The translations under genes were made by a program, and so were the position numbers. The notes beneath the pieces are model-generated. The model did no database searches. It saw only the letters and a program-made list of their open reading frames with translations, and was not told where the DNA came from. 46,509 nt of DNA from Rhodothermales bacterium (GTDB taxonomy: Bacteria; Bacteroidota; Rhodothermia; Rhodothermales; Bin80). Numbering within the stretch: position 1 is the first letter of the stretch; each line of letters begins with the position of its first letter. Of this stretch, positions 17,590 through 24,238 are shown in pieces. Where the stretch lies: the NCBI GenBank assembly GCA_022821875.1, contig JAJECV010000103.1, positions 1-46,509 of the forward strand, in the 5' to 3' direction.

Positions 17590-18044
17590 TCAGGGCAATA
17601 CACCTGCGGCAACAAGAACACCTATAACAGCCAAACCTGTTCCAACAATCCAATACACTATCCGTGTTTCCTGTGCACTTACATCCGCCTTCAGAGCGCT
17701 TATTTCGCCGCGTACAGTATTGGTCTGATTACGTAAAAAATCCTTGGTGGCAAGATCCCCTTGTTGTTGTTCTACGGCATCGGCAATTGACTTAGCAATT
17801 GCCTCGGCTTGCTCCCAATCAACCCCTGCATTAGAGAGATTGTTAGCAATGGAAAGCGTATCCGTCATGAGATTAGAAAAAAATCTTCATTGCTTTTATG
17901 CCGTTCTGTCTCTATTGGTTCCAAACTTGTCACTTTAAACTCAGTTCTGCTCATGCACCTCCACACGCTATGTATAACCACCCCTCGGGCAGGCAGGCAC
18001 ATTTCATTGAACCCAACCTGTGCTATATTCGGCACCTTACACGA
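17190..18044. repeat. Tandem repeat copy A (about 0.85 kb)
   Basis: This unit is directly repeated at 18045-18857. It spans from a gatacattctctattggt-like border to the next gaatacattctctattg. It contains one DUF1640-like gene on the minus strand, about 180 bp of 5' leader and about 400 bp of 3' DNA. Copies A and B match closely except in the coiled-coil coding segment, where A has about 9 extra codons. Confidence 0.75.
17590..17868 (-). CDS. DUF1640-like coiled-coil membrane protein, copy A
   Basis: This encodes a 92-residue protein: a helical head (MTDTLSIANNLSNAGVDWEQ, AEAIAKSIADAVEQQ), the DLATKDF motif typical of DUF1640/CCDC90-like proteins, a short coiled coil (RGEISALKADVSAQETRIV) and one C-terminal membrane helix (WIVGTGLAVIGVLVAAGVLP). 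It is the longest and best-preserved member of the local family. Eukaryotic relatives (MCUR1/CCDC90B) form trimeric coiled coils anchored in a membrane; the bacterial role is unknown. No partner gene is nearby on the same strand. Confidence 0.65.
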   Translation of the reverse strand: MTDTLSIANNLSNAGVDWEQAEAIAKSIADAVEQQQGDLATKDFLRNQTNTVRGEISALKADVSAQETRIVYWIVGTGLAVIGVLVAAGVLP

Positions 18045-18857
18045 ATACATTCTCTATTGATTTCGGTTCCAGACCGTATTCAAGCACGCACCCAGACAAA
18101 GAGATACTGAGGTTAAAGGTGAGGATCGTTTAGATCGGGGGAAGTTCATTCCACAATTCAGATATGCCACCCTATAGAACCCCATCAGCAGGGCGATCAC
18201 CCGCTACACCCATCTGAGGATACACGACCAACCCTCCGAGATCATCTTGGCTTCAATGTTGCAGGACATAACGCTGCCCTGAACCCATAAACTCATTTTT
18301 TCATGCCTGCCCACACCAAAAGCGGAGACAACCTAAGCCCCATAACACCCCTCACCAGGGGGTAGTCTCCAGAAATGAACATGGGCCCCACCTGAAATGA
18401 AGATAGAATCATCCCTTCCTGATTACCGGGAAATCTCAGGGCAATACACCTGCGGCAACAAAAACGCCTACGATAACCAGACCCGTTCCAACGATCCAAT
18501 ACACAAGCCGAGTTTCAAGAGAACTCAGTTCGCCATGCACAAAATCCTTGGTGGCAAGATCTCCTTGTTGTTCTACGGCAGCGGCAATTGACTTAGCAAT
18601 CGCCTCGGCTTGCTCCCAATCAACCCCTGCATTAGAGAGATTGTTAGCAATGGAAAGCGTATCGGTCATGAGATTAGAAAAAACGTTCATTACTTTTGTG
18701 CCGTCCTGTCTCTATTGGTTCCAAACTTGTCACTTTAAACTCAGTTCTGATCATGCACATCCACACGCTATGTATAACCACCCTCGGGCAAGTAGGCACA
18801 CTTCATTGAACCCAACCTGTGCTATATTCGGCACCTTACAAGAATACATTCTCTATC
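18045..18857. repeat. Tandem repeat copy B (about 0.81 kb)
   Basis: This is the second copy of the tandem unit, beginning and ending with gaatacattctctat. It carries a second DUF1640-like gene on the minus strand and is slightly shorter than copy A because of a deletion in the coiled-coil coding region. The third, partial copy is at 20062-20612. Confidence 0.75.
18436..18669 (-). CDS. DUF1640-like coiled-coil membrane protein, copy B
   Basis: This encodes a 77-residue protein, close to copy A. The start is set at MTDTLS (18667-18669) to match copy A; seven more in-frame codons exist upstream. It keeps the head, LATKDFVHGELSSLETRLVY and the terminal membrane helix (WIVGTGLVIVGVFVAAGVLP). Compared with copy A it lacks about half of the coiled coil. 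Being intact while copy C is frameshifted suggests that only one or two copies are needed. Confidence 0.6.
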   Translation of the reverse strand: MTDTLSIANNLSNAGVDWEQAEAIAKSIAAAVEQQGDLATKDFVHGELSSLETRLVYWIVGTGLVIVGVFVAAGVLP

Positions 18858-19012
18858 CTGGATTCCCATCGGTAAAATTGCAGGTTAGGTGAATGTCTGG
18901 GCAGCATTGCCTTGCCGGTATAGAGGATCATCCATGATCTGTTTTCCAGTGACTGCATCTGAATCAGGTTCAATATAGAATATTATACTGATTTAATAGA
19001 ACTATTGCTTTT
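18858..19012. other. Intergenic, nothing recognised
   Basis: This is a short A/T-rich stretch between repeat copy B and the stem-loop at 19013. No open frame or motif is supported here. Confidence 0.4.
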
Positions 19013-19064
19013 ACAGGATGGGCTTCCCCAAGAATGATTCTATGAGGGAGCCCATCCTGTTTTA
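19013..19064 (+). terminator. Strong stem-loop followed by TTTT
   Basis: The arms acaggatgggcttccc (19013-19028) and gggagcccatcctgt (19046-19060) pair over 15 bp with a single bulge and a 17-nt loop, followed by tttta on the plus strand. It has the form of a rho-independent terminator for plus-strand transcription, yet no plus-strand gene ends here. It lies just after the 3' end of the minus-strand membrane-protein gene, whose own read-through would meet the stem followed by A's, not T's. Confidence 0.5.
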
Positions 19065-19081
19065 TAGTTGACGTACCTATT

Positions 19082-19525
19082 CTAAACTTGATCGTTATCT
19101 GCGTCCTCAATTGGCCTTACACGCTTGAAAAAGGACACTTTGAAGCGTTGCTTGCGCCCACGATCATTGGGCATATCTACGAAATCAGCCGTGATCCACA
19201 GAAAAAAGAACCACGCATAAGCCCCCCAGGCATACCCTCCTATATTGTCCATCATAAGCCCAATGAAAAAAAAGCCCGTTCCGCAAGTTATCCCAAAGCT
19301 CCATGCCGGGCTAAAGCGTTCAATCTTTCTGCTGAGGGGAAAATATAGCCACAAAGCTATGATTAGAATTATCGTAACTAGTGCGCCCAAAATTAGATCT
19401 GTGGCTGTGCCACTGTATGGATTCCCCCCGCTACCAAGATTTCCCCGGCCAATATCTGTCCAATAGAAAACAAAACTGCCTGATGGAACCACCACAGAGT
19501 ACAAAAGTCGAGTAAGTCGATTCAT
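19082..19525 (-). CDS. Integral membrane protein paired with a Cys-rich protein
   Basis: This 147-residue protein starts at the ATG at 19523-19525 (MNRLTRLLYSVVVPSGSFVF), 2 bp after the TGA of the Cys-rich gene, so the two are translationally coupled. Three to four membrane helices are evident (DLILGALVTIILIIALWLYF, GITCGTGFFFIGLMM, YAWGAYAWFFFLWITA), with a basic C-terminal tail (RGRKQRFKVSFFKRVR). It is related in layout to the membrane protein at 13089-13463. The arrangement, a soluble Cys-rich protein followed at once by a small multi-helix membrane protein, recalls toxin-immunity pairs, but no toxin motif is recognised. Confidence 0.55.
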   Translation of the reverse strand: MNRLTRLLYSVVVPSGSFVFYWTDIGRGNLGSGGNPYSGTATDLILGALVTIILIIALWLYFPLSRKIERFSPAWSFGITCGTGFFFIGLMMDNIGGYAWGAYAWFFFLWITADFVDMPNDRGRKQRFKVSFFKRVRPIEDADNDQV

Positions 19526-19527
19526 GA

Positions 19528-19956
19528 TCACATGGGTGTTAGAAAATGATCCCTGAATCTCCTCACACATAATTCATGATTGTTTTCATTCATTTTAACA
19601 CCCTGATAAGTATCCCACAGAATTTTGCCAATACAGCCAACCTGATATATACCTATCTTAATCAACGACCGTCTACTCGGTTTTTTTTTCGCAGCCGCGG
19701 CAGAACTGCCACCACATGTCACAGCCTCACCGACTGCCCATGCCGCCGTCCACACATCATCAGAATGTTTTGTATCATCGCAGTTTCGTGAACAGTCTGC
19801 AAAATTCTTACAGATCCGGCAAGGATTGCAGGTTGGGCACTGGGAATTGCCAATCGTTTGATTCAATTTGTCTCTGATTTCCTCGATGGATTGTCCTGCC
19901 GAATCAGCTTCGGCAGCTTGAATACCAGCCTCAATAAATTGAAATACTTGCACCAT
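19528..19956 (-). CDS. Cys-rich small protein, unknown
   Basis: This is a 142-residue protein with an acidic helical N-terminus (FIEAGIQAAEADSAGQSIEE) and a central cysteine cluster (CPTCNPCRICKNFADCSRNC) that could bind zinc or form disulfides. A basic stretch (KKKPSRRSLIK) and a C-terminal part (GKILWDTYQGVKMNENNHEL) follow. I do not recognise the family. It is the first gene of a two-gene operon with the membrane protein that starts 2 bp later. The N-terminus resembles no signal peptide. It might be a polymorphic-toxin-like C-terminal domain detached from its carrier, with the neighbour as immunity; this is a guess. Confidence 0.5.
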   Translation of the reverse strand: MVQVFQFIEAGIQAAEADSAGQSIEEIRDKLNQTIGNSQCPTCNPCRICKNFADCSRNCDDTKHSDDVWTAAWAVGEAVTCGGSSAAAAKKKPSRRSLIKIGIYQVGCIGKILWDTYQGVKMNENNHELCVRRFRDHFLTPM

Positions 19957-20061
19957 TGAGCCATTAATATGTCACAAGTTCATTCGCCAACATGATTCCT
20001 GCTATATAATCTATTTTTACGAAAATTCCTTGAGAAATTTTCATTTAAATATATAATTCTC
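19957..20061. other. A/T-rich leader
   Basis: This short, strongly A/T-rich stretch lies upstream of the Cys-rich gene and probably holds its promoter. No box can be assigned with confidence. Confidence 0.3.
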
Positions 20062-20437
20062 ATTTTTTCATGCCTGCCCACACCAAAAGCAGAGACAACT
20101 CAAGCCCCATAATTCCCCCTATTAAGGGTGTAGTATCCAGAAATGAACATGGACCCACCTGAAATGAAGATAGAATCATCCCTTCCTGATTACCGGGAAA
20201 TCTCAGGGCAATACACCTGCGGCGACAAAAAACGCCTACGATAACCAGACCCGTTCCAGCGATCCAATACACAAGCCGAGTTTCAAGAGAACTCAGTTCA
20301 CCATGCACAAAATCCTTGGTGGCAAGATCTCCTTGTTGTTCTACGGCAGCGGCAATTGACTTAGCAGTCGCCTCGGCTTGCTCCCCATCAACCCCTGCAT
20401 TAGAGAGATTGTTCGCAATGGAAAGCGTATCCGTCAT
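20060..20437 (-). pseudogene. DUF1640-like gene, copy C, frameshifted at its end
   Basis: The head and coiled coil match copy B almost residue for residue (MTDTLSIANNLSNAGVDGEQ, LATKDFVHGELSSLETRLVY). In the membrane helix an extra A in the run at about 20227-20233 shifts the frame (copy B: gcaacaaaaacgcc; copy C: gcgacaaaaaacgcc). The expected GVFVAAGVLP end becomes GVFCRRRCIALRFPGNQEGM and runs on for about 50 codons, destroying the membrane anchor. Confidence 0.6.
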
Positions 20438-20612
20438 GGGATTAGAAAAAAGCGTTTACCGCGTTTATGCCGTCCTGTCTCCATTGGTTCCAAACTTGTA
20501 ATTTTCAAGGCAGTTCTACTCATGCACCTCTCCACACGCTATGTAGATCACTTCCGGGCAAGTAGATATACTTCGTTGAACCCAACTTGTGCTGCATTCG
20601 GCACCTTTTGTA
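20062..20612. repeat. Partial repeat copy C (about 0.55 kb)
   Basis: This is a third, dispersed copy of the unit seen at 17190-18857. It lacks the first 250 bp of the unit and ends at ggcacctt, the same point at which copies A and B turn to their shared border. Immediately downstream comes the methyltransferase relic. Confidence 0.65.
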
Positions 20613-20676
20613 CGCAATCAACTACCACCGCAGAAAATCAAGTTACCTTTCCACGTCCGACCACACTGTACCCAGA

Positions 20677-20997
20677 CATGCTACAAGAAATCGGACACTG
20701 ACCTGCACCCCTGAAGAGGTCCGCGATCTGTGCGGTATGGTTTTACAGGTTGACCAGACGGTGGACATTCAAAACCTTCGCAGTAAACTGATCGGTGGGG
20801 ATTTTTTGAGATAGCCGGCCATCTCCCTGCCCGGTTCGTAGACCTTCTCGCACTTCACCCGCCAAACAATCTCACCAGAGACTACCACGGGAATCGTTTT
20901 AGAAAACGGGATGGCAATCAATATCTGGTGTGATTTCCAAAAATAATCTCCCTACTCACACCGATGATGAAATCCAGCCAGCCCTTCGCATACTGAT
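20677..20997 (+). pseudogene. Second beta-class DNA methyltransferase, 5' relic
   Basis: A diverged copy of the first 110 or so residues of the 11.7 kb methyltransferase. It reads RNRTLTCTPEEVRDLCGMVL, then KLIGGDFL in one frame, shifts, and continues FEIAGHLPARFVDLLALHPP and NNLTRDYHGNRFRKRD, a stop, then FPKIISLLTPMMKSSQPFAY. The counterpart in the intact gene is DFFEVAPHLPSQFIDL, then DPPYNL and LLVPMMKPNATAY. The catalytic DPPY has become HPPN, so catalysis was lost as well as the frame. The C-terminal two thirds, including the SAM motif, are missing. Confidence 0.7.
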
Positions 20998-21349
20998 CAA
21001 GCGCATTTCGCCTGCGCCCGTGGTGTCTGAGTCTGAAGGATCTGCCCCCGCGGAGCCGGAACCGGATTTCGAGATCCTTGAAGTACTGCCCAATCCCGCT
21101 TTTTCCGGGACTCCATGCCTTGATTGGAGCCGGAGTCAATCTACACGCATCCCCTTCAGTCTCCGAACTTTCCTGCAAGGGATATTCTGGCGGTGCTGTG
21201 TAGCTTCCGGTCGGTAACTGGAAAATTTAAATTCCGTAACAACTCAGCGGTGCATCAATTAGTCTACCGCGGGGAGATGCAGAAACAAATAGTTCTGTAG
21301 TTTGTATATATCCGTAATAGTTGGTATTTATTTTATAATCATAACTAAA
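20998..21349. other. Intergenic, nothing recognised
   Basis: The stretch between the methyltransferase relic and the DUF433 gene contains only a short frame with no recognisable motif (AEPEPDFEILEVLPNPAFSG). The last 60 bp are A/T-rich (tttgtatatatccgtaatag) and probably hold the promoter of the VapBC45-like pair. Confidence 0.35.
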
Positions 21350-21997
21350 ATGATCTATGGTGAGTTTTCCCCGCAGGAGTATCCACTGTACTCCCGTCGA
21401 GGTGTGTCTGAGGCACTGAGAATGCCGTACTCCACGCTGTATTCGTGGCTGAAAAGCAATCACAGGAACTCTGTAATATCGGCTTCGGATTCGGAACGGA
21501 CGCTGAATTTTCTTCAGCTTTCAGAGGCCTTTGCAATCAATTACATGCGAAAAAACCTGGGGATTTCTCTTCAAAAAATCCGAGAAGCGTCGCAATACCT
21601 CGGGCAGAAATTGGGGATCCCTTACCCGTTAGTTCATCCTAAGCTCTGCGTAGGAACCGATGTTTATTTTGAGCACACCCGGGGTATTTTACTGAATGCA
21701 ACACGTCATGGGCAGATGGAATCGGTTGATCTTATCGGCAGATACATCAGTCGGATTGAGTTTAATGAGGAGGAACTTCCTGATGTGTTATATCCCTGGA
21801 TTCCTGGCGTGGAGAGAAAGACCATCAGGATTGATCCACGAATCCGGTTTGGGCAGCCTACTATAACCGGAACCGGGATATCCGTCGCAGTTGTACAGGA
21901 TAGAGTCAAGGCCGGGGAGTTGCCGCAAGATATTGCGACTAGCTATGGCATCAGTCATAACAAAGTTAAGGATGCCATAGCCTATGCCGCATGCTGA
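21350..21997 (+). CDS. DUF433 / VapB45-like antitoxin with HTH
   Basis: This encodes a 215-residue protein starting at the ATG at 21350 (MIYGEFSPQEYPLYSRRGVS). The N-terminus has a MerR-like helix-turn-helix (RRGVSEALRMPYSTLYSWLK), and the C-terminus is a DUF433 domain (IDPRIRFGQPTITGTGISVA, then VKAGELPQDIATSYGISHNK). This is the layout of VapB45-type antitoxins, which bind the operon promoter and neutralise a PIN-like nuclease. The toxin gene starts inside its last codons (14 bp overlap). The pair is a toxin-antitoxin module of the accessory island. Confidence 0.8.
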   Translation: MIYGEFSPQEYPLYSRRGVSEALRMPYSTLYSWLKSNHRNSVISASDSERTLNFLQLSEAFAINYMRKNLGISLQKIREASQYLGQKLGIPYPLVHPKLCVGTDVYFEHTRGILLNATRHGQMESVDLIGRYISRIEFNEEELPDVLYPWIPGVERKTIRIDPRIRFGQPTITGTGISVAVVQDRVKAGELPQDIATSYGISHNKVKDAIAYAAC

Positions 21998-22277
21998 CTC
22001 ACCTGTGTTTTATGTAGACGAGTGCCTTGACAGCAACAATTTTGTTGAGCCCCTACAGAAATCTGGATTAAATATCGTCCGACATAGGGACATTCTGAAC
22101 CAAGGTGTCTCTGACGAGATTTGGATTAAAGCAGTTGCGGAGGCAGGACATTTCGCGCTAACCCAGGATTATGAGATTGCCCGGAATGCGAATCAAACTC
22201 AGTTTGTCATGGATAGTCGCCTGGGTTTATTTATTGTTCGATCCAGAGGTGGTAGCACCATGAGAAGGGACAATTAG
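21984..22277 (+). CDS. VapC45-like PIN-like toxin, probably frameshifted at the 3' end
   Basis: A 97-residue frame overlapping the antitoxin. It carries the PIN-like acidic sites: YVDECLDSN near the start, GVSDEIWIKAV and ALTQDYEIAR in the middle. The family is a little longer. After the stop at 22275-22277, another frame (from about 22262) continues with RPKHKNLLRFINKNHPPYIA, resembling the usual family ending (a helix followed by PPFIARI). A frameshift near 22250-22275 therefore seems to have cut the true C-terminus off. Activity is uncertain; the antitoxin may protect against a dead or weakened toxin. Confidence 0.65.
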   Translation: MPHADSPVFYVDECLDSNNFVEPLQKSGLNIVRHRDILNQGVSDEIWIKAVAEAGHFALTQDYEIARNANQTQFVMDSRLGLFIVRSRGGSTMRRDN

Positions 22278-22866
22278 TCGTCCGAAACATAAAAATCTAC
22301 TCAGATTCATCAATAAGAACCATCCCCCGTACATCGCATCAATAACAGGCTCAGGGGTGCGGGGACGCAGGCCGAGCGACAGGAACTGGGGACATAGATA
22401 AGCAGACACTACATATTCTCGTCCAGACGCAAACCCTCATTGACAAAGCAATTGAATCATCTGATAATTGCCACGCTGTATCCTTGTCTAACGTCAGCAA
22501 CTTTATTCTGAGCGGTCACTTATCGTTCTCCAATCAGGCTGTCTTGGACTGCCAAACAACTTTCTAATTGGATGATTGAACTGTCCGAGCAGGAATGAAG
22601 GGGCCGCATTACCTGACGGATCCATCGTTTTGGTGAGTTGTCCCGTGGCATCCCCCCAATCCGATCACCTTACCAATGCATGCCGGCGAATCCTCCCCCA
22701 ATCCTCCAGAGGTTTTCTGCAAATACCCTGAACGGACCTGTGACGGCATCGCCCATACTCATATTCCGGCGTTACATGCCTGCTTTGAGTGCATGCCCCG
22801 GGAATACCATACATTGGGCTTTCCTGTACAGTCTTCCGAATAAGCCCCTGCTCTTACACGGCTGGA
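22278..22866. other. Gene-poor stretch after the toxin
   Basis: The first 130 bp hold the displaced C-terminal codons of the PIN-like toxin. Around 22410-22566 a plus-strand frame reads TQTLIDKAIESSDNCHAVSL and could be another gene scrap. Beyond that I see nothing supported. Confidence 0.35.
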
Positions 22867-23076
22867 CTAATCCTCATTCGCGGCAATGGTCTCCAGATCC
22901 TCTACCCTGCGCTTGAGCACGCTCACCTCGTTTTCTGCATTCTCAAGACGTGCCATCACCTCCTTCAGCAGTGCTTTACCCCCATGAGTAATCTGACCAT
23001 CCAGATAAATCCATAGTACAACCAACCCAACGACAGACAGAAGCACAAGAGCTCCCAGAATGAGAAAGAATATCAT
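22867..23076 (-). CDS. PspB-like small membrane protein
   Basis: This is a 69-residue protein: one N-terminal membrane helix (MIFFLILGALVLLSVVGLVV) followed by a coiled coil ending in VSVLKRRVEDLETIA. The layout and the R-x-x-x-LE-x-I ending recall phage-shock-protein PspB, which senses envelope stress in proteobacteria, but I would call it PspB-like only. Its ATG overlaps the stop of the next gene upstream (ATGA at 23073-23076), so the two are translated together. The pairing suggests a hetero-oligomeric membrane coiled coil. Confidence 0.5.
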   Translation of the reverse strand: MIFFLILGALVLLSVVGLVVLWIYLDGQITHGGKALLKEVMARLENAENEVSVLKRRVEDLETIAANED

Positions 23077-23360
23077 CGCTGCTTTAGTTTTGCGTTCTGT
23101 GCAATCATTTCAGATGCTTCTATGTCCAATTTCTCCTTTTTGGAAGGATCCTCAAGCAGCCGGGTGACTACAATAGATTCCAGGTTTTCAATGCGCTGCT
23201 TTGCCGATTCAAGCTGGTCCTCCGCTTCCGTTAACCGTGCGACATATTCCTCCACAACCGGTGAACTGACCTGCGCTTTCTGGACTTTAATCCATTTTTC
23301 AAACGCTGAGTAACAAAATGGAGTGAGAATGCCAACAATCGCAACAATAGCCCAAATCAT
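23073..23360 (-). CDS. PspB-like membrane coiled-coil protein
   Basis: This is a 95-residue protein with one N-terminal membrane helix (MIWAIVAIVGILTPFCYSAF), then a coiled coil with heptads (EEYVARLTEAEDQLESAKQR, then IENLESIVVTRLLEDPSKKE). It is the first gene of a two-gene operon facing away from rnc; its start is 67 bp from the rnc start. It shares topology and the IENLESI ending with the second gene, so the two probably arose by duplication. The function is unknown; envelope-stress sensing is inferred only from resemblance to PspB. Confidence 0.5.
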   Translation of the reverse strand: MIWAIVAIVGILTPFCYSAFEKWIKVQKAQVSSPVVEEYVARLTEAEDQLESAKQRIENLESIVVTRLLEDPSKKEKLDIEASEMIAQNAKLKQR

Positions 23361-23427
23361 GATTCAAAGTAAATGTTTTGCAGAGACAGAAACTATCAAG
23401 GATACTCCGCTGTGAGTCTGTAGTTGC

Positions 23428-24195
23428 ATGACTGCACAATTTGTTCGCATTCTAAGACGCATTCTTCCGCGCAGAAAGCATCCGCGCTGGAAAAAACTTG
23501 AGGCAGCCCTCGGGATCCGTATCTATAATTTCGACCTCTTTGAAAAAGCTCTCCGCCATCCCTCGGCACAGCGTAATCAGACGCGTAGACTCCTTCAGTC
23601 CTACGAGCGATTAGAGTTCCTGGGAGATGCAATCCTGGGGGCAGTCGTCGCCGAATACCTCTACGACAGGTTCCCTGAAGAGATGGAAGGCTTTCTGACC
23701 GACACGCGCTCCAAACTCGTAAGCGGAACTGCCTGCGCAAAAACGGCCCGTGATCTTGGATTAGGTGACTTTATTGAACTCAATCCCTATATGGAATCAC
23801 ACGGCGGGCGCAAAAATAATTCCGTCCTAGCCGACTGTCTGGAGTCCATTATTGGTGCAATTCATCTGGACAGTGGTATAACCCATTCCCGGAATTTTAT
23901 TCATCAGAACATCCTGGAATATGTAGACTTCCAGCAACTCATTACGAAAGATGACAACTACAAAAGCAGGCTTCAGGAATATGCACAGGCAAGAGGGTGG
24001 CCGCAACCGGAGTACTTCGTTACCGATACCGCTGGTCCTCCACATGACCGTATCTTTACCGTTCACGTTCATGTCAACGGAAACCGCCTCGGCAGAGGTC
24101 AGGCAACCAGTAAAAAGAAAGCGCAGCAACAGGCCGCGCATCAGGCGTTGAAGTCACTGACATCAAACCGCAAACACTTTCCAAACAGGTCGTAA
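23428..24195 (+). CDS. rnc: Ribonuclease III
   Basis: This encodes a 255-residue double-stranded RNA endonuclease that processes rRNA precursors and other RNAs. Residues 20-165 are the catalytic domain with the signature ERLEFLGDA (60-68, metal-binding Glu and Asp) and the second acidic pair in DCLESIIGA (Asp136, Glu139). Residues 180-248 form a double-stranded RNA-binding domain (NYKSRLQEYAQARG, then GQATSKKKAQQQAAHQALKS). The start at 23428 gives a natural length and the basic N-terminus seen in the group. No Shine-Dalgarno is visible. It lies 43 bp upstream of gcvP on the same strand. Confidence 0.95.
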   Translation: MTAQFVRILRRILPRRKHPRWKKLEAALGIRIYNFDLFEKALRHPSAQRNQTRRLLQSYERLEFLGDAILGAVVAEYLYDRFPEEMEGFLTDTRSKLVSGTACAKTARDLGLGDFIELNPYMESHGGRKNNSVLADCLESIIGAIHLDSGITHSRNFIHQNILEYVDFQQLITKDDNYKSRLQEYAQARGWPQPEYFVTDTAGPPHDRIFTVHVHVNGNRLGRGQATSKKKAQQQAAHQALKSLTSNRKHFPNRS

Positions 24196-24238
24196 AAACT
24201 CACGATCCGTGCACCTTTGAACAACTAACGAATTCGCT

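Noticed and set aside
19013..19064. Terminator for the minus-strand membrane-protein gene
   Set aside because: Read from the minus strand the stem is followed by A residues, so it fits a plus-strand terminator shape only.
17190..20612. CRISPR array
   Set aside because: The repeats are 0.5-0.85 kb long, contain genes and have no short regularly spaced repeats or cas genes.
22638..22916. Plus-strand 92-codon frame
   Set aside because: It is low-complexity and proline-rich, overlaps the end of the PspB-like gene and has no motif or good start context.
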